Below, in pieces: positions 8,837 through 17,642 of a stretch of DNA of 64,000 bases (within the stretch, counting starts at the first letter, position 1; each line of letters begins with the position of its first letter). Below the pieces are notes generated by a model. It worked only from the letters and a program-made list of their open reading frames with translations, made no database searches and was not told where the DNA came from. A program made the position numbers and the translations under genes. The stretch is from Mucilaginibacter_A sp050954285 (lineage in GTDB: Bacteria; Bacteroidota; Bacteroidia; Sphingobacteriales; Sphingobacteriaceae): positions 62,001 to 126,000 of the forward strand of contig JBPBPL010000013.1 in the NCBI GenBank assembly GCA_050954285.1, read 5' to 3'.

Positions 8837-9142
8837 TTAATGGATTTTATGCAAAGCAAGCAAGCCGCCTTCCAAATTGCGAACGTTAGTAAAACCGTGC
8901 TGCCGCAATAATTGCTGACCGGTTTCGCTGCGCAAACCCATTTTACAAATAACAATAATTTCTTCGTTTTTAGTATAGTTTAGGGTTTTTATTGCCTGTT
9001 GAAGGTTGCTTAGCGGAATATTTTTTCCACCAATATTGAAAGTGGAAAATTCTATCAGTTCGCGTACATCAAGCAGGTTTAATTTCTCCTGATTTTTGAG
9101 GCGTAAAAGAAGCTCTTGTGCTTGGATATCTTCCGTTTCCAT
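8837..9142 (-). CDS. Rhodanese-like domain protein
   Basis: A single rhodanese domain of 101 residues with no export signal. The active-site loop CKMGLRS carries Cys66, so sulfurtransferase activity is possible, and LLDVRELIEF is the conserved N-terminal part. It lies 11 bp from mltG and 4 bp from the PASTA gene on the same strand and is almost certainly co-transcribed with them. Its specific partner is unknown. Confidence 0.9.
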   Translation of the reverse strand: METEDIQAQELLLRLKNQEKLNLLDVRELIEFSTFNIGGKNIPLSNLQQAIKTLNYTKNEEIIVICKMGLRSETGQQLLRQHGFTNVRNLEGGLLALHKIH

Positions 9143-9146
9143 CGTT

Positions 9147-9914
9147 TTAATTTGCCTGCGAAACCGTTAGGTTGATCCGTGTGCCAATGCTGGTTTTGGC
9201 AGTTGAATCCGTTTTCATCGGCAGTTGAGATTTTACAATCACTTTGGTCGAATCCGTAATCGTTCCTTCATAAGTGATCGTCCCAACGGTTAAACCGGCA
9301 CCACTGATGGCAAATTTTGCTGCGTCCAGTTCCTGGTTAGTCAAATCCGGAATATCTACCTCACTGGCGCCTTTTCCATCACCCAAAACTAAATCAATGC
9401 GCGAACCTTTTGGCAATTTGGCACCGGGTTTAATTTTTTCTCCTGCAAAACGAACTTCCAATACATGGTTCAAGGCAATGTCTGATCGGTAAGTGGTATC
9501 GCCCAGTTTCAAACCCGCATTCGATATGGTGGCAGTAGCTTCTCTAAAAGTTATATTTTCCAGATCAGGCAAACCAACGTTTGGAGCCAGCTTTGTAATG
9601 ACGGTTAAATAAATCGTCCGGTTTTCTTTTACGTTTGTAGTTGGGTCAGGGTCTTGCTGTACCACCGTTCCCGGTTCCTTATCCGGCAGGTAAACAGAAT
9701 CGATTTTATATTCAAATCCCTGCTCGTCCAGCAGGGCAGAAGCACGGCTGATTTGCATCCCGATCAGCTTTGGCACCGGGATGCCGCTGCCGTGGCGCGT
9801 ATAATAATTCAGGCTGAAAAAGATGATCAACACAACAACAAGAACGGTCAGGGCCGCCAAAAAAAGGTTGACAATAAAAGATCTACTTTTAAGGTAAGCG
9901 AAAAAAGAACTCAT
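9147..9914 (-). CDS. Membrane-anchored PASTA-domain protein
   Basis: A 255-residue protein with one N-terminal membrane segment (about 14-33) and three consecutive PASTA domains (about 44-112, 113-183 and 186-255), each opening with a P-x-(L/I) motif such as VPKLIGM, LPDLENI and IPDLTNQ. PASTA domains bind peptidoglycan fragments or beta-lactams in other bacteria. No kinase or penicillin-binding domain is attached, so this is a stand-alone periplasmic PASTA protein. It is divergent from ddl, whose product makes D-Ala-D-Ala, and leads the rhodanese-mltG-thioesterase-yihY block. Confidence 0.92.
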   Translation of the reverse strand: MSSFFAYLKSRSFIVNLFLAALTVLVVVLIIFFSLNYYTRHGSGIPVPKLIGMQISRASALLDEQGFEYKIDSVYLPDKEPGTVVQQDPDPTTNVKENRTIYLTVITKLAPNVGLPDLENITFREATATISNAGLKLGDTTYRSDIALNHVLEVRFAGEKIKPGAKLPKGSRIDLVLGDGKGASEVDIPDLTNQELDAAKFAISGAGLTVGTITYEGTITDSTKVIVKSQLPMKTDSTAKTSIGTRINLTVSQAN

Positions 9915-10076
9915 TTACAGGCAGTTGTAAGCATCAGCTTTGGTTTTTTTGTTGATTCAAACATAATCAAAACCTGCATAAAATTTTTGTGGATTGCGTA
10001 ATATTCTATCAAAGCGCGGCTGATGCTGCAAATCCTCCTTGTAAATTCAGAAAATCCTGATAAAACTATTCAGCGC

Positions 10077-10114
10077 AATGCTTCTTTTACACACCATTTT
10101 TTCGGTTATCTTTG
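10077..10114 (+). promoter_or_regulatory. ddl promoter with motif copy over the -33 area
   Basis: TATCTTTG at 10107-10114 matches the Bacteroidota -7 box TAnnTTTG and ends 6 bases before the ATG at 10120. A TTC-type motif copy (ATGCTTCTTTTA, 10079-10090) covers the upstream area. The ATG inside that copy (10078) is therefore not the start. Confidence 0.65.
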
Positions 10115-10119
10115 GCTCC

Positions 10120-11109
10120 ATGACTGCCAGAAATATCGCCCTGATGGCCGGAGGTTATTCCGGAGAATATGAAGTTTCGATCAATAGTGCCCGCAATATT
10201 CTTTCAAATCTGGATCCGGAAAAGTATAAGGTTTACACGATTTTTGTTAGTCGAAGCAGTTGGTTTTATGCTGCTTCCAACGGCGAGAAAATAGAGGTTG
10301 ATAAGAATGATTTCAGCCTGACTTTGGCCGGAGAAAAAATCAAATTTGATGCCGCGTTTATCACCATTCATGGCACGCCCGGCGAAGATGGCAAAATGCA
10401 GGGTTACCTGGATATGCTCGGTATTCCGTATAATAATTGTGATGCGGCCACTTCGGCAGTTACGATGAATAAAGCTTACACGAAAGCAATTGTAAAAGAT
10501 ATTCCGGATTTGCATGTGGCCAGTTCGGTACAGGTTTTCCGCCGCGATCAGGAAATGATACAAGCACAAATTGCGCATTTAAAACTGCCCTGGTTTATCA
10601 AACCAAATAATGGCGGCAGCAGTGTAGGCATGTCAAAAGTGAACGTAAAAGAAGCATTGCCGGAAGCTTTGAAAAATGCTTTTGCAGAAGATGAACAAGT
10701 GCTGGTGGAAGAATTTATCAAAGGCCGCGAATTCAGTATGGGGATTGTGAAATTTGGAAAAGAGATCATTGTTTTGCCAGCTACGGAAATCATCAGCTCC
10801 AAAGAATTTTTTGATTACGAAGCGAAATATACGCCCGGTGTTTCGGAAGAAATTACGCCGGCCAATCTCAGCGAAGCCCAAAACGAACGTATAAAAAGGG
10901 TGGTAAAAGAAGCATACCGGTTACTGAACTGCAAAGGCATGACGCGGATTGATTTTATTCTGCAGGAAGAAACTGACGATTTTTATTTTATTGAAATTAA
11001 TACCACGCCGGGGCAATCTGCAAACAGCCTGATTCCGCAGCAAGTGCGTGCCGCCGGAATGAATTTGAGTGAATTTTATGGAAAATTGATCGAAGAAAGT
11101 TTGGGATAA
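10120..11109 (+). CDS. ddl: D-alanine--D-alanine ligase
   Basis: An ATP-grasp ligase of 329 residues that joins two D-alanines for peptidoglycan precursors in the cytoplasm. Family motifs include HGTPGEDGKMQGYLDML, the ATP-binding loop FIKPNNGGSSVGMSKV, EEFIKGREFS and the magnesium-binding FIEINTTPGQSANSLIPQQ near the C-terminus. The start at 10120 (MTARNIAL) is chosen because a good -7 box lies just upstream and because the earlier ATG at 10078 falls inside a copy of the recurrent motif. Inside the gene, two VKEA codon runs (10644-10657 and 10902-10915) also match the motif. Confidence 0.95.
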   Translation: MTARNIALMAGGYSGEYEVSINSARNILSNLDPEKYKVYTIFVSRSSWFYAASNGEKIEVDKNDFSLTLAGEKIKFDAAFITIHGTPGEDGKMQGYLDMLGIPYNNCDAATSAVTMNKAYTKAIVKDIPDLHVASSVQVFRRDQEMIQAQIAHLKLPWFIKPNNGGSSVGMSKVNVKEALPEALKNAFAEDEQVLVEEFIKGREFSMGIVKFGKEIIVLPATEIISSKEFFDYEAKYTPGVSEEITPANLSEAQNERIKRVVKEAYRLLNCKGMTRIDFILQEETDDFYFIEINTTPGQSANSLIPQQVRAAGMNLSEFYGKLIEESLG

Positions 11110-11163
11110 AGTGTTTCCGGTATCTGCTACGTGGCTCGAACTTCAAACCGGACAGCTTTTCTC

Positions 11164-11580
11164 TCAAATTGTATATTTTTCAATCATTTCTTCGCTTACT
11201 TTTACGCTGCGGCCGGTTGCTACATCAATCAGGGTATAATCAAACCAGCCGTCGCAGCACACTTTTTTGGTTTTTTTGTTGATGATCTCGAACTGTACGC
11301 GGCAGCCTTTATCGGCAAAACTCTCGATGCCGGTTCGAACAGTAAATTCATCACCCATGGTTAAAGCGCGTTTATAATCCACATAAGCCGTGCGCACTAC
11401 CCAGCCAAAGCCCTGACTCATAAACTGTTCCATCGGCATCCCGTAAAACCTTTCCATCTGATCGTAACGGGCGGCAAGCACATAATCAAAATATTTACTG
11501 TTGTGCACGTGCTGAAACATATCGATATCATCTGGCCTAACCTTAAATTCACTTTCAAATATGCTGTATGGAATGTTCAT
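11164..11580 (-). CDS. Acyl-CoA thioesterase, hot-dog fold
   Basis: A second 4HBT-family protein, 138 residues, with the signature VRPDDIDMFQHVHNSKYFDY; Asp19 or neighbouring Asp is the expected catalytic residue. It resembles acyl-CoA or acyl-ACP thioesterases of the FadM type and is only distantly like the one at 7363-7770. It converges on ddl with 54 bp between and is probably monocistronic. The substrate is unknown. Confidence 0.88.
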   Translation of the reverse strand: MNIPYSIFESEFKVRPDDIDMFQHVHNSKYFDYVLAARYDQMERFYGMPMEQFMSQGFGWVVRTAYVDYKRALTMGDEFTVRTGIESFADKGCRVQFEIINKKTKKVCCDGWFDYTLIDVATGRSVKVSEEMIEKYTI

Positions 11581-11640
11581 GTGTTGGTTTTTTAGGAGGA
11601 AAGCAAAGATAAAAGCGAAATGTTTAGCCCGGAAACGCTG

Positions 11641-11668
11641 GATGCTTCTTTTACCGGTATAATTTAGG
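11641..11668 (+). repeat. 12-mer motif copy (TTC form) with AT-rich tail
   Basis: GATGCTTCTTTTACC followed by GGTATAATTTAGG. It lies in the divergent region between the thioesterase and the CDGSH gene. Confidence 0.7.
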
Positions 11669-11717
11669 CCACTGTTTTGGCAAAACAGTTAGAACAGTTT
11701 TAAATAGAAGACAAATG

Positions 11718-11747
11718 TTTGCAGTCGTCTGTCAATACTTACTTTTG
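11718..11747 (+). promoter_or_regulatory. Bacteroidota-type promoter of the CDGSH gene
   Basis: TTTG at 11718-11721 and TACTTTTG at 11740-11747, 18 bases apart, match the -33/-7 pattern TTTG ... TAnnTTTG. The start codon is 21 bases further on. Confidence 0.65.
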
Positions 11748-11767
11748 CAATTATTAAAAAACAAAAT

Positions 11768-11992
11768 ATGGCAGCAACAAAATTAACCATCAACAACAAT
11801 GGTTCTGTAAAAATAGAAGGCGATTTCGAGATTGTGGATGTGCAAGGCAATGTTTACGGGTTACAGGGCCGTACGGTAGTTTCTGTTTGCCGCTGCGGAT
11901 TATCGGCAAACAAACCTTTTTGCGACGGCGCACACAAAGGGCATTTTGACCACAATGCAGTAGCTTTTGATTTGCCTCCGCGCAAGGTTTAA
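11768..11992 (+). CDS. CDGSH iron-sulfur domain protein
   Basis: A 74-residue protein made of one CDGSH [2Fe-2S] domain. The ligands are visible as CRCGLSANKPFCDGAH: Cys41, Cys43, Cys52 and His56. Members of the family carry a redox-active or transferable cluster; the bacterial role is not settled. It has its own well-formed promoter and stands alone. Confidence 0.92.
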   Translation: MAATKLTINNNGSVKIEGDFEIVDVQGNVYGLQGRTVVSVCRCGLSANKPFCDGAHKGHFDHNAVAFDLPPRKV

Positions 11993-12090
11993 TTCAGCAG
12001 TTTTCTATTTAATTTTCATCTTCCGAAGCAATTTCTGTTTGTTAAATTAGTAACCAGTTAACTTTTTGAAAGTAATTGCTAAAATTTAAC

Positions 12091-12120
12091 ATTGCGAAAT
12101 TGTATTCATGCTTATATTCG
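12091..12120 (+). promoter_or_regulatory. Probable promoter of the CBM48 gene
   Basis: ATTG at 12091-12094 and TATATTCG at 12113-12120 are 18 bases apart, close to the TTTG/TAnnTTTG pattern. This places transcription start between the upstream ATG at 12076 and the chosen start at 12142. Confidence 0.5.
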
Positions 12121-12141
12121 CACAAACAACATCGAAAAGAT

Positions 12142-12429
12142 ATGATACAAGCAACTTATTTAAAAACTAAAAAAGTTTGTAAAGTAAAATTTAGCTATAA
12201 CGGTGCTTTAGCCGAAAAAGTGGAATTGTTTGGGTTGAATGACAACTGGCAAACGCCGTTAGAAATGGCCAAGAAAAAAGACGGATCTTTTGTAGCTGAA
12301 GTTTCACTGCCGATTTATTCCAAACAGGAGTTTAAATATTTGGTAAACGGAACCGACTGGGCCACCGAACCGGAAGCAGAACAAAGTTGGAACGAATTTG
12401 GAACAACCAACAGCGTGATCAATTTGTAA
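12142..12429 (+). CDS. Small CBM48 (isoamylase N-terminal/glycogen-binding) protein
   Basis: A 95-residue single-domain protein matching the E-set glycogen-binding domain found at the N-terminus of isoamylases and in AMPK-beta. Visible features are VELFGLNDNWQ, then MAKKKDGSFVAEVSLP, YKYLVNG-like FKYLVNGTDW and a C-terminal FGTTNSVINL strand. The start at 12142 (MIQATYL) is preferred to 12076 because the probable promoter lies between the two. It probably binds alpha-glucan, or modulates an enzyme encoded elsewhere; no partner is adjacent. Confidence 0.85.
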   Translation: MIQATYLKTKKVCKVKFSYNGALAEKVELFGLNDNWQTPLEMAKKKDGSFVAEVSLPIYSKQEFKYLVNGTDWATEPEAEQSWNEFGTTNSVINL

Positions 12430-12458
12430 TCAGCTGTTGGTTGTTTTATTTTGATAAA

Positions 12459-12488
12459 TGTTGTTTTTGTGCAAGTAAAAACAGCATC
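12459..12488. terminator. Hairpin between convergent genes, one arm a GT-form motif copy
   Basis: TGTTGTTTTT (12459-12468) pairs with AAAAACAGCA (12477-12486) with one wobble. The right arm is a GT-form motif copy that touches the stop codon of the minus-strand gene. Confidence 0.55.
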
Positions 12489-13221
12489 AGTTAACTGCCT
12501 GAAAACGTTGCATTTCCACTGTTTTCCAATCAATCATTTTATTGTAATCCGCAACGGACTGATCTCTTAGAAATTCTTTCATTCCAGAATCTGCATCTGC
12601 CAGAGTTTTCCAGAAAATCATCATCAAACGCTGTCCGTTTTCTGCTGTGCCAATCCGGCGCGTAATATATCCGTTTTGCCTGCTGATGTAATCTGCTTCT
12701 ACCTGTAAGTCCCGCTTTTCAAATGTATCACGTTGCACCTGTGGTTTTTCTTTAAAAGTTGCCAGCTCAATTACATAAGGTTTACGGTCTTTTAGCGAGC
12801 TGCTGTGGTCATCTTTTACCGAAAAACGTTTTCGGTCAATAGTAGCCGTATCAATAATCTGCTGCACGTTTTTCCATAAAGGGTTGGTTACAAACGATTT
12901 CTGATCAGCATCAGCATGGGCGGCATTATCCCAGGCAAGCACAACGAGCCAGTTTCCCTGCTTGTCAAGGCCACTTTCTTTACTGATAAAACCCGACTGT
13001 TTCTGTGTATAACGCAGCTGCACGATAGAATCCAAATGGGTGTATTCTGATAGCTGCACACCTTTTTTAATTTTATACGTAATTATTTCGATCACGTAGT
13101 TGGCGTAATTAATTGGCTGTCTTTTTTTATTCTTTTTAGCCGAAAGAATTCCAGGTGTTTGGTTACATCCTGCAAAAAATAAAGCAATAGCGGCTATTAG
13201 TAAAGTATAGGATTTTTTCAT
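12487..13221 (-). CDS. Lipoprotein with tandem dimeric alpha/beta-barrel (ABM/NIPSNAP-like) domains
   Basis: A 244-residue predicted lipoprotein: signal peptide with lipobox LFFAGC (Cys19). Two related domains of about 95 residues follow, opening with YVIEIITYKIKKG and YVIELATFKEKP and each containing an ISRQ/ISKESG strand and a W-D/W-K turn, as in antibiotic-biosynthesis-monooxygenase or NIPSNAP ferredoxin-like folds. No catalytic residue can be named and the function is unknown. It converges on the CBM48 gene. Confidence 0.7.
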   Translation of the reverse strand: MKKSYTLLIAAIALFFAGCNQTPGILSAKKNKKRQPINYANYVIEIITYKIKKGVQLSEYTHLDSIVQLRYTQKQSGFISKESGLDKQGNWLVVLAWDNAAHADADQKSFVTNPLWKNVQQIIDTATIDRKRFSVKDDHSSSLKDRKPYVIELATFKEKPQVQRDTFEKRDLQVEADYISRQNGYITRRIGTAENGQRLMMIFWKTLADADSGMKEFLRDQSVADYNKMIDWKTVEMQRFQAVN

Positions 13222-13246
13222 GTAAAAATATTAATGGTTTAAAGCT

Positions 13247-13486
13247 AATACTATTTTTACCTGCTATAATCATGAAAGCAATTTACAATGGTTAATTGAA
13301 AATGCGATGACAGAAACGTTGCTCAAATCAACAGCAAATCAGAATTTTGCGCAGATTGCGGCTTTAAGGTAATACGGTTGTTTCCTTTTAATTTCTGTTT
13401 TTTACTCCCGAACAAATATCGCCGAATAATGCTTTACTATCAGGCAGCATCTTAAAACCGGATGCTTTTTTTACTCCTATTTAATT
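13247..13486. other. Intergenic region with two degenerate motif copies and a possible gene remnant
   Basis: Degenerate motif copies lie at 13247-13260 (AATACTATTTTTAC) and 13461-13474 (GATGCTTTTTTTAC). Between them a short open stretch encodes about 31 residues (ending NFAQIAALR) without a start codon. Nothing recognisable is encoded. Confidence 0.35.
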
Positions 13487-14260
13487 ATGTTATACCTGAT
13501 CATTGCTATTCTTCTCATAATCGTCATCGGCTATTTGATATTTTCCAAACGTAAATCCAATCTGCCTGCTAATCCTCAGCAGGAAGCAAATTATAAAGCC
13601 TTGTTGGTTAAACATGTAGCTTATTTTCAAAAACTAAATGCACCAGATCAGCAGCGTTTTGTGCTGAGTGTGGAAAATTTTTTGCGAGAAACAAGGATTG
13701 AAGGCGTAGGAATAGAGGTAGAAGACCTGGACCGTGTGCTGATTGCGGCCAGTGCCATCATCCCGATTTTTGGTTTTAAAGATTGGCGCTATCCAAACCT
13801 TACCAGTATCATCCTTTACCCGGATACTTTTAATAACGATTTTCAGTTTGAAGGTGGCAAAAGAGAGATTGCCGGCATGGTAGGAAGCGGTTTTATGAAC
13901 GGACAAATGCTGTTATCAAAAACGGCTTTACGGGCAGGTTTTTCTGCTTCCGCTGGAGAAAATAACACTGGTATTCATGAGTTTGTGCATCTGCTGGATA
14001 ACCAGGACGGCGCAACAGATGGTTTGCCGGAGCAGCTGATTCCGCATGAATATACCGCGCCCTGGGTGAAAATGATTCATCAGGAAATTAAAAAGATTGA
14101 AGCGGGAAAATCTGATATCGATCCTTACGCCAGCACTAACGAAGCTGAGTTTTTTGCCGTTGTATCCGAATACTTTTTTGAAAAACCTGAGAAGCTCCGC
14201 CAAAAACACCCGGAATTATACGAAATGCTTTGCCGGATATTTTTGCAAAAACCGGCTTAA
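13487..14260 (+). CDS. MtfA-like zinc peptidase
   Basis: A 257-residue member of the MtfA (DUF980) family of zinc aminopeptidases related to the anthrax lethal factor fold. An N-terminal membrane segment (residues 2-19) anchors the protein. The zinc motif HEFVH (His164, Glu165, His168) is followed by LDNQDG, and the downstream acidic element NEAEFFAVVSEYFFEKP supplies the third ligand. In Escherichia coli MtfA controls the Mlc repressor; whether that applies here is unknown. Confidence 0.9.
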   Translation: MLYLIIAILLIIVIGYLIFSKRKSNLPANPQQEANYKALLVKHVAYFQKLNAPDQQRFVLSVENFLRETRIEGVGIEVEDLDRVLIAASAIIPIFGFKDWRYPNLTSIILYPDTFNNDFQFEGGKREIAGMVGSGFMNGQMLLSKTALRAGFSASAGENNTGIHEFVHLLDNQDGATDGLPEQLIPHEYTAPWVKMIHQEIKKIEAGKSDIDPYASTNEAEFFAVVSEYFFEKPEKLRQKHPELYEMLCRIFLQKPA

Positions 14261-14307
14261 ACTTTTATTTTTTTAAGGAAGCCTTTTCGCCTTTATAAAT
14301 TTTGCCT

Positions 14308-14321
14308 GATAAAAACAGCAT
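14308..14321 (-). repeat. 12-mer motif copy (GT form)
   Basis: Reads ATGCTGTTTTTATC on the minus strand and is followed by AGGCAAAATTTATAA, the same AT-rich tail seen at other intergenic copies. Lies between MtfA-like and MBL genes. Confidence 0.7.
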
Positions 14322-14401
14322 GTCAGCAGTAAGTATAATCTGCTGATTTTTCTGGTCAAATTTGTAAAACTTCTTTTAAAAACGCCTTACTTTGCAGCTG
14401 C

Positions 14402-15232
14402 ATGTCTTTATTTATTGCCTCATTAAATTCTGGAAGCAACGGCAACTGTTACTACGTTGGTAACAATCAGGAAGCAGTTTTGGTGGATGCCGGAATCTCG
14501 TGCCTGGAAACCGAAAAGCGGATGAAGCGGCTCGGTTTATCTTTGGCAAAAGTAAAAGCGATCTTCATTTCTCATGAGCATTCTGATCATATTCGCGGCG
14601 TAGAAGTGCTCTCGCGGAAGTATAAGCTGCCAGTTTACATCAGCCCGAAAACGCATTTGTACAGTCGGCTGCAGCTGGAAGAACAGCTGCAAAAACCTTT
14701 TCAAACTGAAGAAACAGTACAAATTGGAAATCTTCAAATCAAAGCTTTTTCCAAACTTCATGATGCCGTTGATCCGCACAGCTTCATGATCAGCTGCAAC
14801 AACATCAATGTTGGTGTTTTTACAGATATTGGTTCGGCTTGTAAAAACGTGATCCGATATTTTAAACAATGCCATGCTGTTTTTATGGAGGCAAATTATG
14901 ATGATGAAATGCTGCTGAAAGGCCGCTATCCGCATCATCTCAAAAACCGGATTCGCGGCGGTAAAGGGCATTTATCCAACACGCAGGCATTGAAAGTTTT
15001 TGCCGAGCATCGTGCTGTTTTTATGAGCCATTTATTGTTGTCGCACTTGTCAAAAGATAATAATTGCCCGGATTTGGTACAGCAATTATTTACTGCAAAA
15101 GCAAACGGAACGGAAATTATCGTAGCTTCTCGTTACCAGGAATCCAACGTTTATCATATTGATGGTTCGTTTACTGCAGATTCAACTTTAGTAAAAACGG
15201 TGGAAGAGCCTTTGCAGTTATCATTGTTTTAA
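14402..15232 (+). CDS. MBL-fold metallo-hydrolase (YycJ/WalJ-like)
   Basis: A 276-residue cytoplasmic metallo-beta-lactamase-fold protein. The metal motif HEHSDH gives His58, His60, Asp62 and His63, preceded by the conserved opening SLNSGSNGNCYYV and Asp29. Members related to YycJ/WalJ are predicted double-strand exonucleases linked to DNA replication and cell-wall coordination; the exact substrate is not shown by sequence. A possible -7 box TTACTTTG lies at 14387-14394. It converges on the GH1-RmlD fusion with 10 bp between. Confidence 0.9.
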   Translation: MSLFIASLNSGSNGNCYYVGNNQEAVLVDAGISCLETEKRMKRLGLSLAKVKAIFISHEHSDHIRGVEVLSRKYKLPVYISPKTHLYSRLQLEEQLQKPFQTEETVQIGNLQIKAFSKLHDAVDPHSFMISCNNINVGVFTDIGSACKNVIRYFKQCHAVFMEANYDDEMLLKGRYPHHLKNRIRGGKGHLSNTQALKVFAEHRAVFMSHLLLSHLSKDNNCPDLVQQLFTAKANGTEIIVASRYQESNVYHIDGSFTADSTLVKTVEEPLQLSLF

Positions 15233-15242
15233 GTAAACCCTG

Positions 15243-17444
15243 TTACATTATAATTTCTTCTATAAGTTCGGCCTGACTGACAACGTCCACGTAATGTTGG
15301 AGCGCGCTTTCAAAGGCAGGCAAGCAGATCCCCTTTTCGCTTCGCAGAGCTGTATTTTGCGGCAACAGAACTGCTTGCTTTAACGGATTTGCAGGTGTTT
15401 CTTTAATTAAAGAACTATCCATCCAGGCAAGTTCGGCTATTTTGCGGGCCAACGCAGCAGCAGTTGTATTTCCGTTATTGGCCACGTGGAAAATACCGCA
15501 TTCATTATCCAGCAGCATGTTCAGGCTTTCATGAACAAGATCAGGAATATAAGTAAGCGAAAAAAACTGATCGCGGGCAACAGTAATTGGGCGTGCTTCT
15601 TTTAGCCGGTTAAAAATGGCAGCCACCAGGCTCGTATTTTCCCAACAGCTAAAACAAGTTCCGGTGCGGATAATTAGGCTATCAGGATTAGATTTCAACA
15701 CGTTTTCTTCTGCCGCCGCTTTGCTTCGGCCATATGCATTTACAGGTACTACAGAATCACTTTCTGTATAAGCACGTTTTTGGCGGCCATCAAACACCAT
15801 TCCCGAAGAAAAAGTGAGTAATTTAATACCATGTTCTTTACAAACTTCGGCCAGAAGTACCGGTATTTCAACATTGATTTTCAGGCATTCTTCCGGGTTT
15901 TTTTCTGCTTTTTCTACCGATAAAAAATCTGCTGTATTTACAATCGCCCAAGGATTAAATTTCCGAATGATTTCTTCTAATGTTTTTCTGTTGGTGAGAT
16001 TTAAATCACTATCAGTCAGTAGCATGGAATGAATATTTCGCTCTTCACAAATCTTGCTGAATCCTGTTCCAATCATTTCACCATTTCCCAGTATTAAAAC
16101 AGGCTGAGTTTCCGGCATTAACTTTTTGCTTCCGAAGTTCAAAATCGAATGATCAGGATAAGCGATTCTCTTTTGCTGTTTCCACCAGCCGGCTGCTTCT
16201 AATACGGGATGTTCATAAGCATTGTTTTTTGCCAATTTTTTTATCATGATGGCAATGGCTGTTGGCTGGGGTTTGCCCGATCTTAGGTTAAAAACGCCTG
16301 GCTCATATACTCCTCCAGGTTTGGTTACCAGTTCGTTCCAGCCGTAGGTTCCCAATAATGCCCATGCGGTAAGGGCGCGTATATCAATGCCTTCTGCCTT
16401 CAACTGATTCAAGGTTTCCCACAAATCATTAAACCAGCGCATCTGTTCTTCGCGGGTGCAATGGATATGACATTCTGTAATCGCAATGGGTAACCCAAAC
16501 CGTTGCCATGCTTCCCTGATCAGCACAAGCGGACCGGTTTCCTTTGCATAAGGCATTCTAACTACTTCTACATCAGCATAACTATGCCGGCCGTTGCCAC
16601 CATGAACACGTTCTGGATACCGATCCAGGTTTTCATCCAGATAACGTTCGGAAGTGATATAATAATTAAAGCCTGCAATGTGCGGCTTACAATTGTTTTC
16701 GAGGAAGTAACGTAATTCTTCTTCCTTGATGCCAACGTGCAGCAAAAATCCCCACATAGTTTTATCCGGTGTCAAAGTTCCGGTAATCAGATCATAAGAC
16801 AACCACCGGCGCTCATTTTCAAAATCAGCCTGATATTGTAATAAAGGTGTGCTGTAAACTTTTCCGAGGTCTTCAGTTTGGATAAGTTTGGCATCCGGAT
16901 TAATTTCCCTAACCGCTTTCATGGCCATTACTGTTGCCTTGCATTCACTTAAAAGTATCTTATAAAAACAGTATTCGTTGCTTTCATGCGGATACCAGTG
17001 GCCGTACAAACCGCAAAACCGGGCCGTTGTCAGTGGTTCGTTAATAGGCGTATAATATTCGAGCCAGGGAAACTTTTCGGCAACCAGTTTGGCATAAGCT
17101 GCAACGCCTGATTCAAAACTTCCGTCAAAAAAATTAACAAACTTTGGCCCGCTTCCATGATGCACCAGTCCGGCTATCGGTTCAACTTTCAGTTCTTTTA
17201 AGCGGAGAAGATTTTTTTCAGTAAAAGTCCAATCAATAACTGTATTTTTTTGAGGCTGATGTTTTTCCCATAAAACAGGATAGCGAAGCATTTTGATGCC
17301 CAGCGAAGCAATCAAATCGATATCATCTTCCCGTTTATAATGCCCGGAATATTCTGATTGATCCAGATAATTGTTTCTTACCCGGTTGATTGTGGCTTCA
17401 ATACCACCCCAGATTTCTATTGGTTTTTGACTAAGCATATCCAT
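15243..17444 (-). CDS. GH1-like glycosidase fused to RmlD-like sugar-nucleotide reductase
   Basis: A 733-residue fusion. Residues about 8-415 form a family 1-like TIM barrel with the acid/base motif TPINEP (Glu136) and the nucleophile motif ITECH (Glu324). Residues about 446-733 form an NAD(P)-binding short-chain reductase of the RmlD type, with ILGNGEMIG at 451-459, FSSGMVFDG near 545-552 and the YxxxK pair Tyr571/Lys575. There is no signal peptide, so it is cytoplasmic. The combination suggests hydrolysis of a glycoside and reduction or epimerisation of a sugar on one chain, but no pathway genes are adjacent. A short alternative start two codons downstream is possible. Confidence 0.88.
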   Translation of the reverse strand: MDMLSQKPIEIWGGIEATINRVRNNYLDQSEYSGHYKREDDIDLIASLGIKMLRYPVLWEKHQPQKNTVIDWTFTEKNLLRLKELKVEPIAGLVHHGSGPKFVNFFDGSFESGVAAYAKLVAEKFPWLEYYTPINEPLTTARFCGLYGHWYPHESNEYCFYKILLSECKATVMAMKAVREINPDAKLIQTEDLGKVYSTPLLQYQADFENERRWLSYDLITGTLTPDKTMWGFLLHVGIKEEELRYFLENNCKPHIAGFNYYITSERYLDENLDRYPERVHGGNGRHSYADVEVVRMPYAKETGPLVLIREAWQRFGLPIAITECHIHCTREEQMRWFNDLWETLNQLKAEGIDIRALTAWALLGTYGWNELVTKPGGVYEPGVFNLRSGKPQPTAIAIMIKKLAKNNAYEHPVLEAAGWWKQQKRIAYPDHSILNFGSKKLMPETQPVLILGNGEMIGTGFSKICEERNIHSMLLTDSDLNLTNRKTLEEIIRKFNPWAIVNTADFLSVEKAEKNPEECLKINVEIPVLLAEVCKEHGIKLLTFSSGMVFDGRQKRAYTESDSVVPVNAYGRSKAAAEENVLKSNPDSLIIRTGTCFSCWENTSLVAAIFNRLKEARPITVARDQFFSLTYIPDLVHESLNMLLDNECGIFHVANNGNTTAAALARKIAELAWMDSSLIKETPANPLKQAVLLPQNTALRSEKGICLPAFESALQHYVDVVSQAELIEEIIM

Positions 17445-17538
17445 TCTTTTTTTGAGTGTTAAAACTGATACACTAATTATTTAACTTTTTTGTCGGCTTT
17501 TGGTTTTTTTTAATGCCGGATGCAGGAGGTTGTTGCGT

Positions 17539-17553
17539 AATGCTTCTTTTATC
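17539..17553 (+). repeat. 12-mer motif copy (TTC form)
   Basis: AATGCTTCTTTTATC followed by AACCTTTTTTAATTAAG, in the divergent region between the GH1-RmlD fusion and the carboxylesterase. Confidence 0.7.
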
Positions 17554-17642
17554 AACCTTTTTTAATTAAGCCATCAATAGGTATCTTGCATCCGCTTACT
17601 GCATTGCCGGTAAACCTAATTTAAGCTAATAAAACCGATAAT

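Noticed and set aside
10078..10119. Fourteen-codon N-terminal extension of ddl
   Set aside because: Its ATG is part of the motif ATGCTTCTTTTA and a good promoter box lies downstream of it.
13262..13375. Short open stretch encoding about 31 residues ending NFAQIAALR
   Set aside because: No start codon in frame, no recognised family, and flanked by degenerate motif copies; kept only as a possible remnant.
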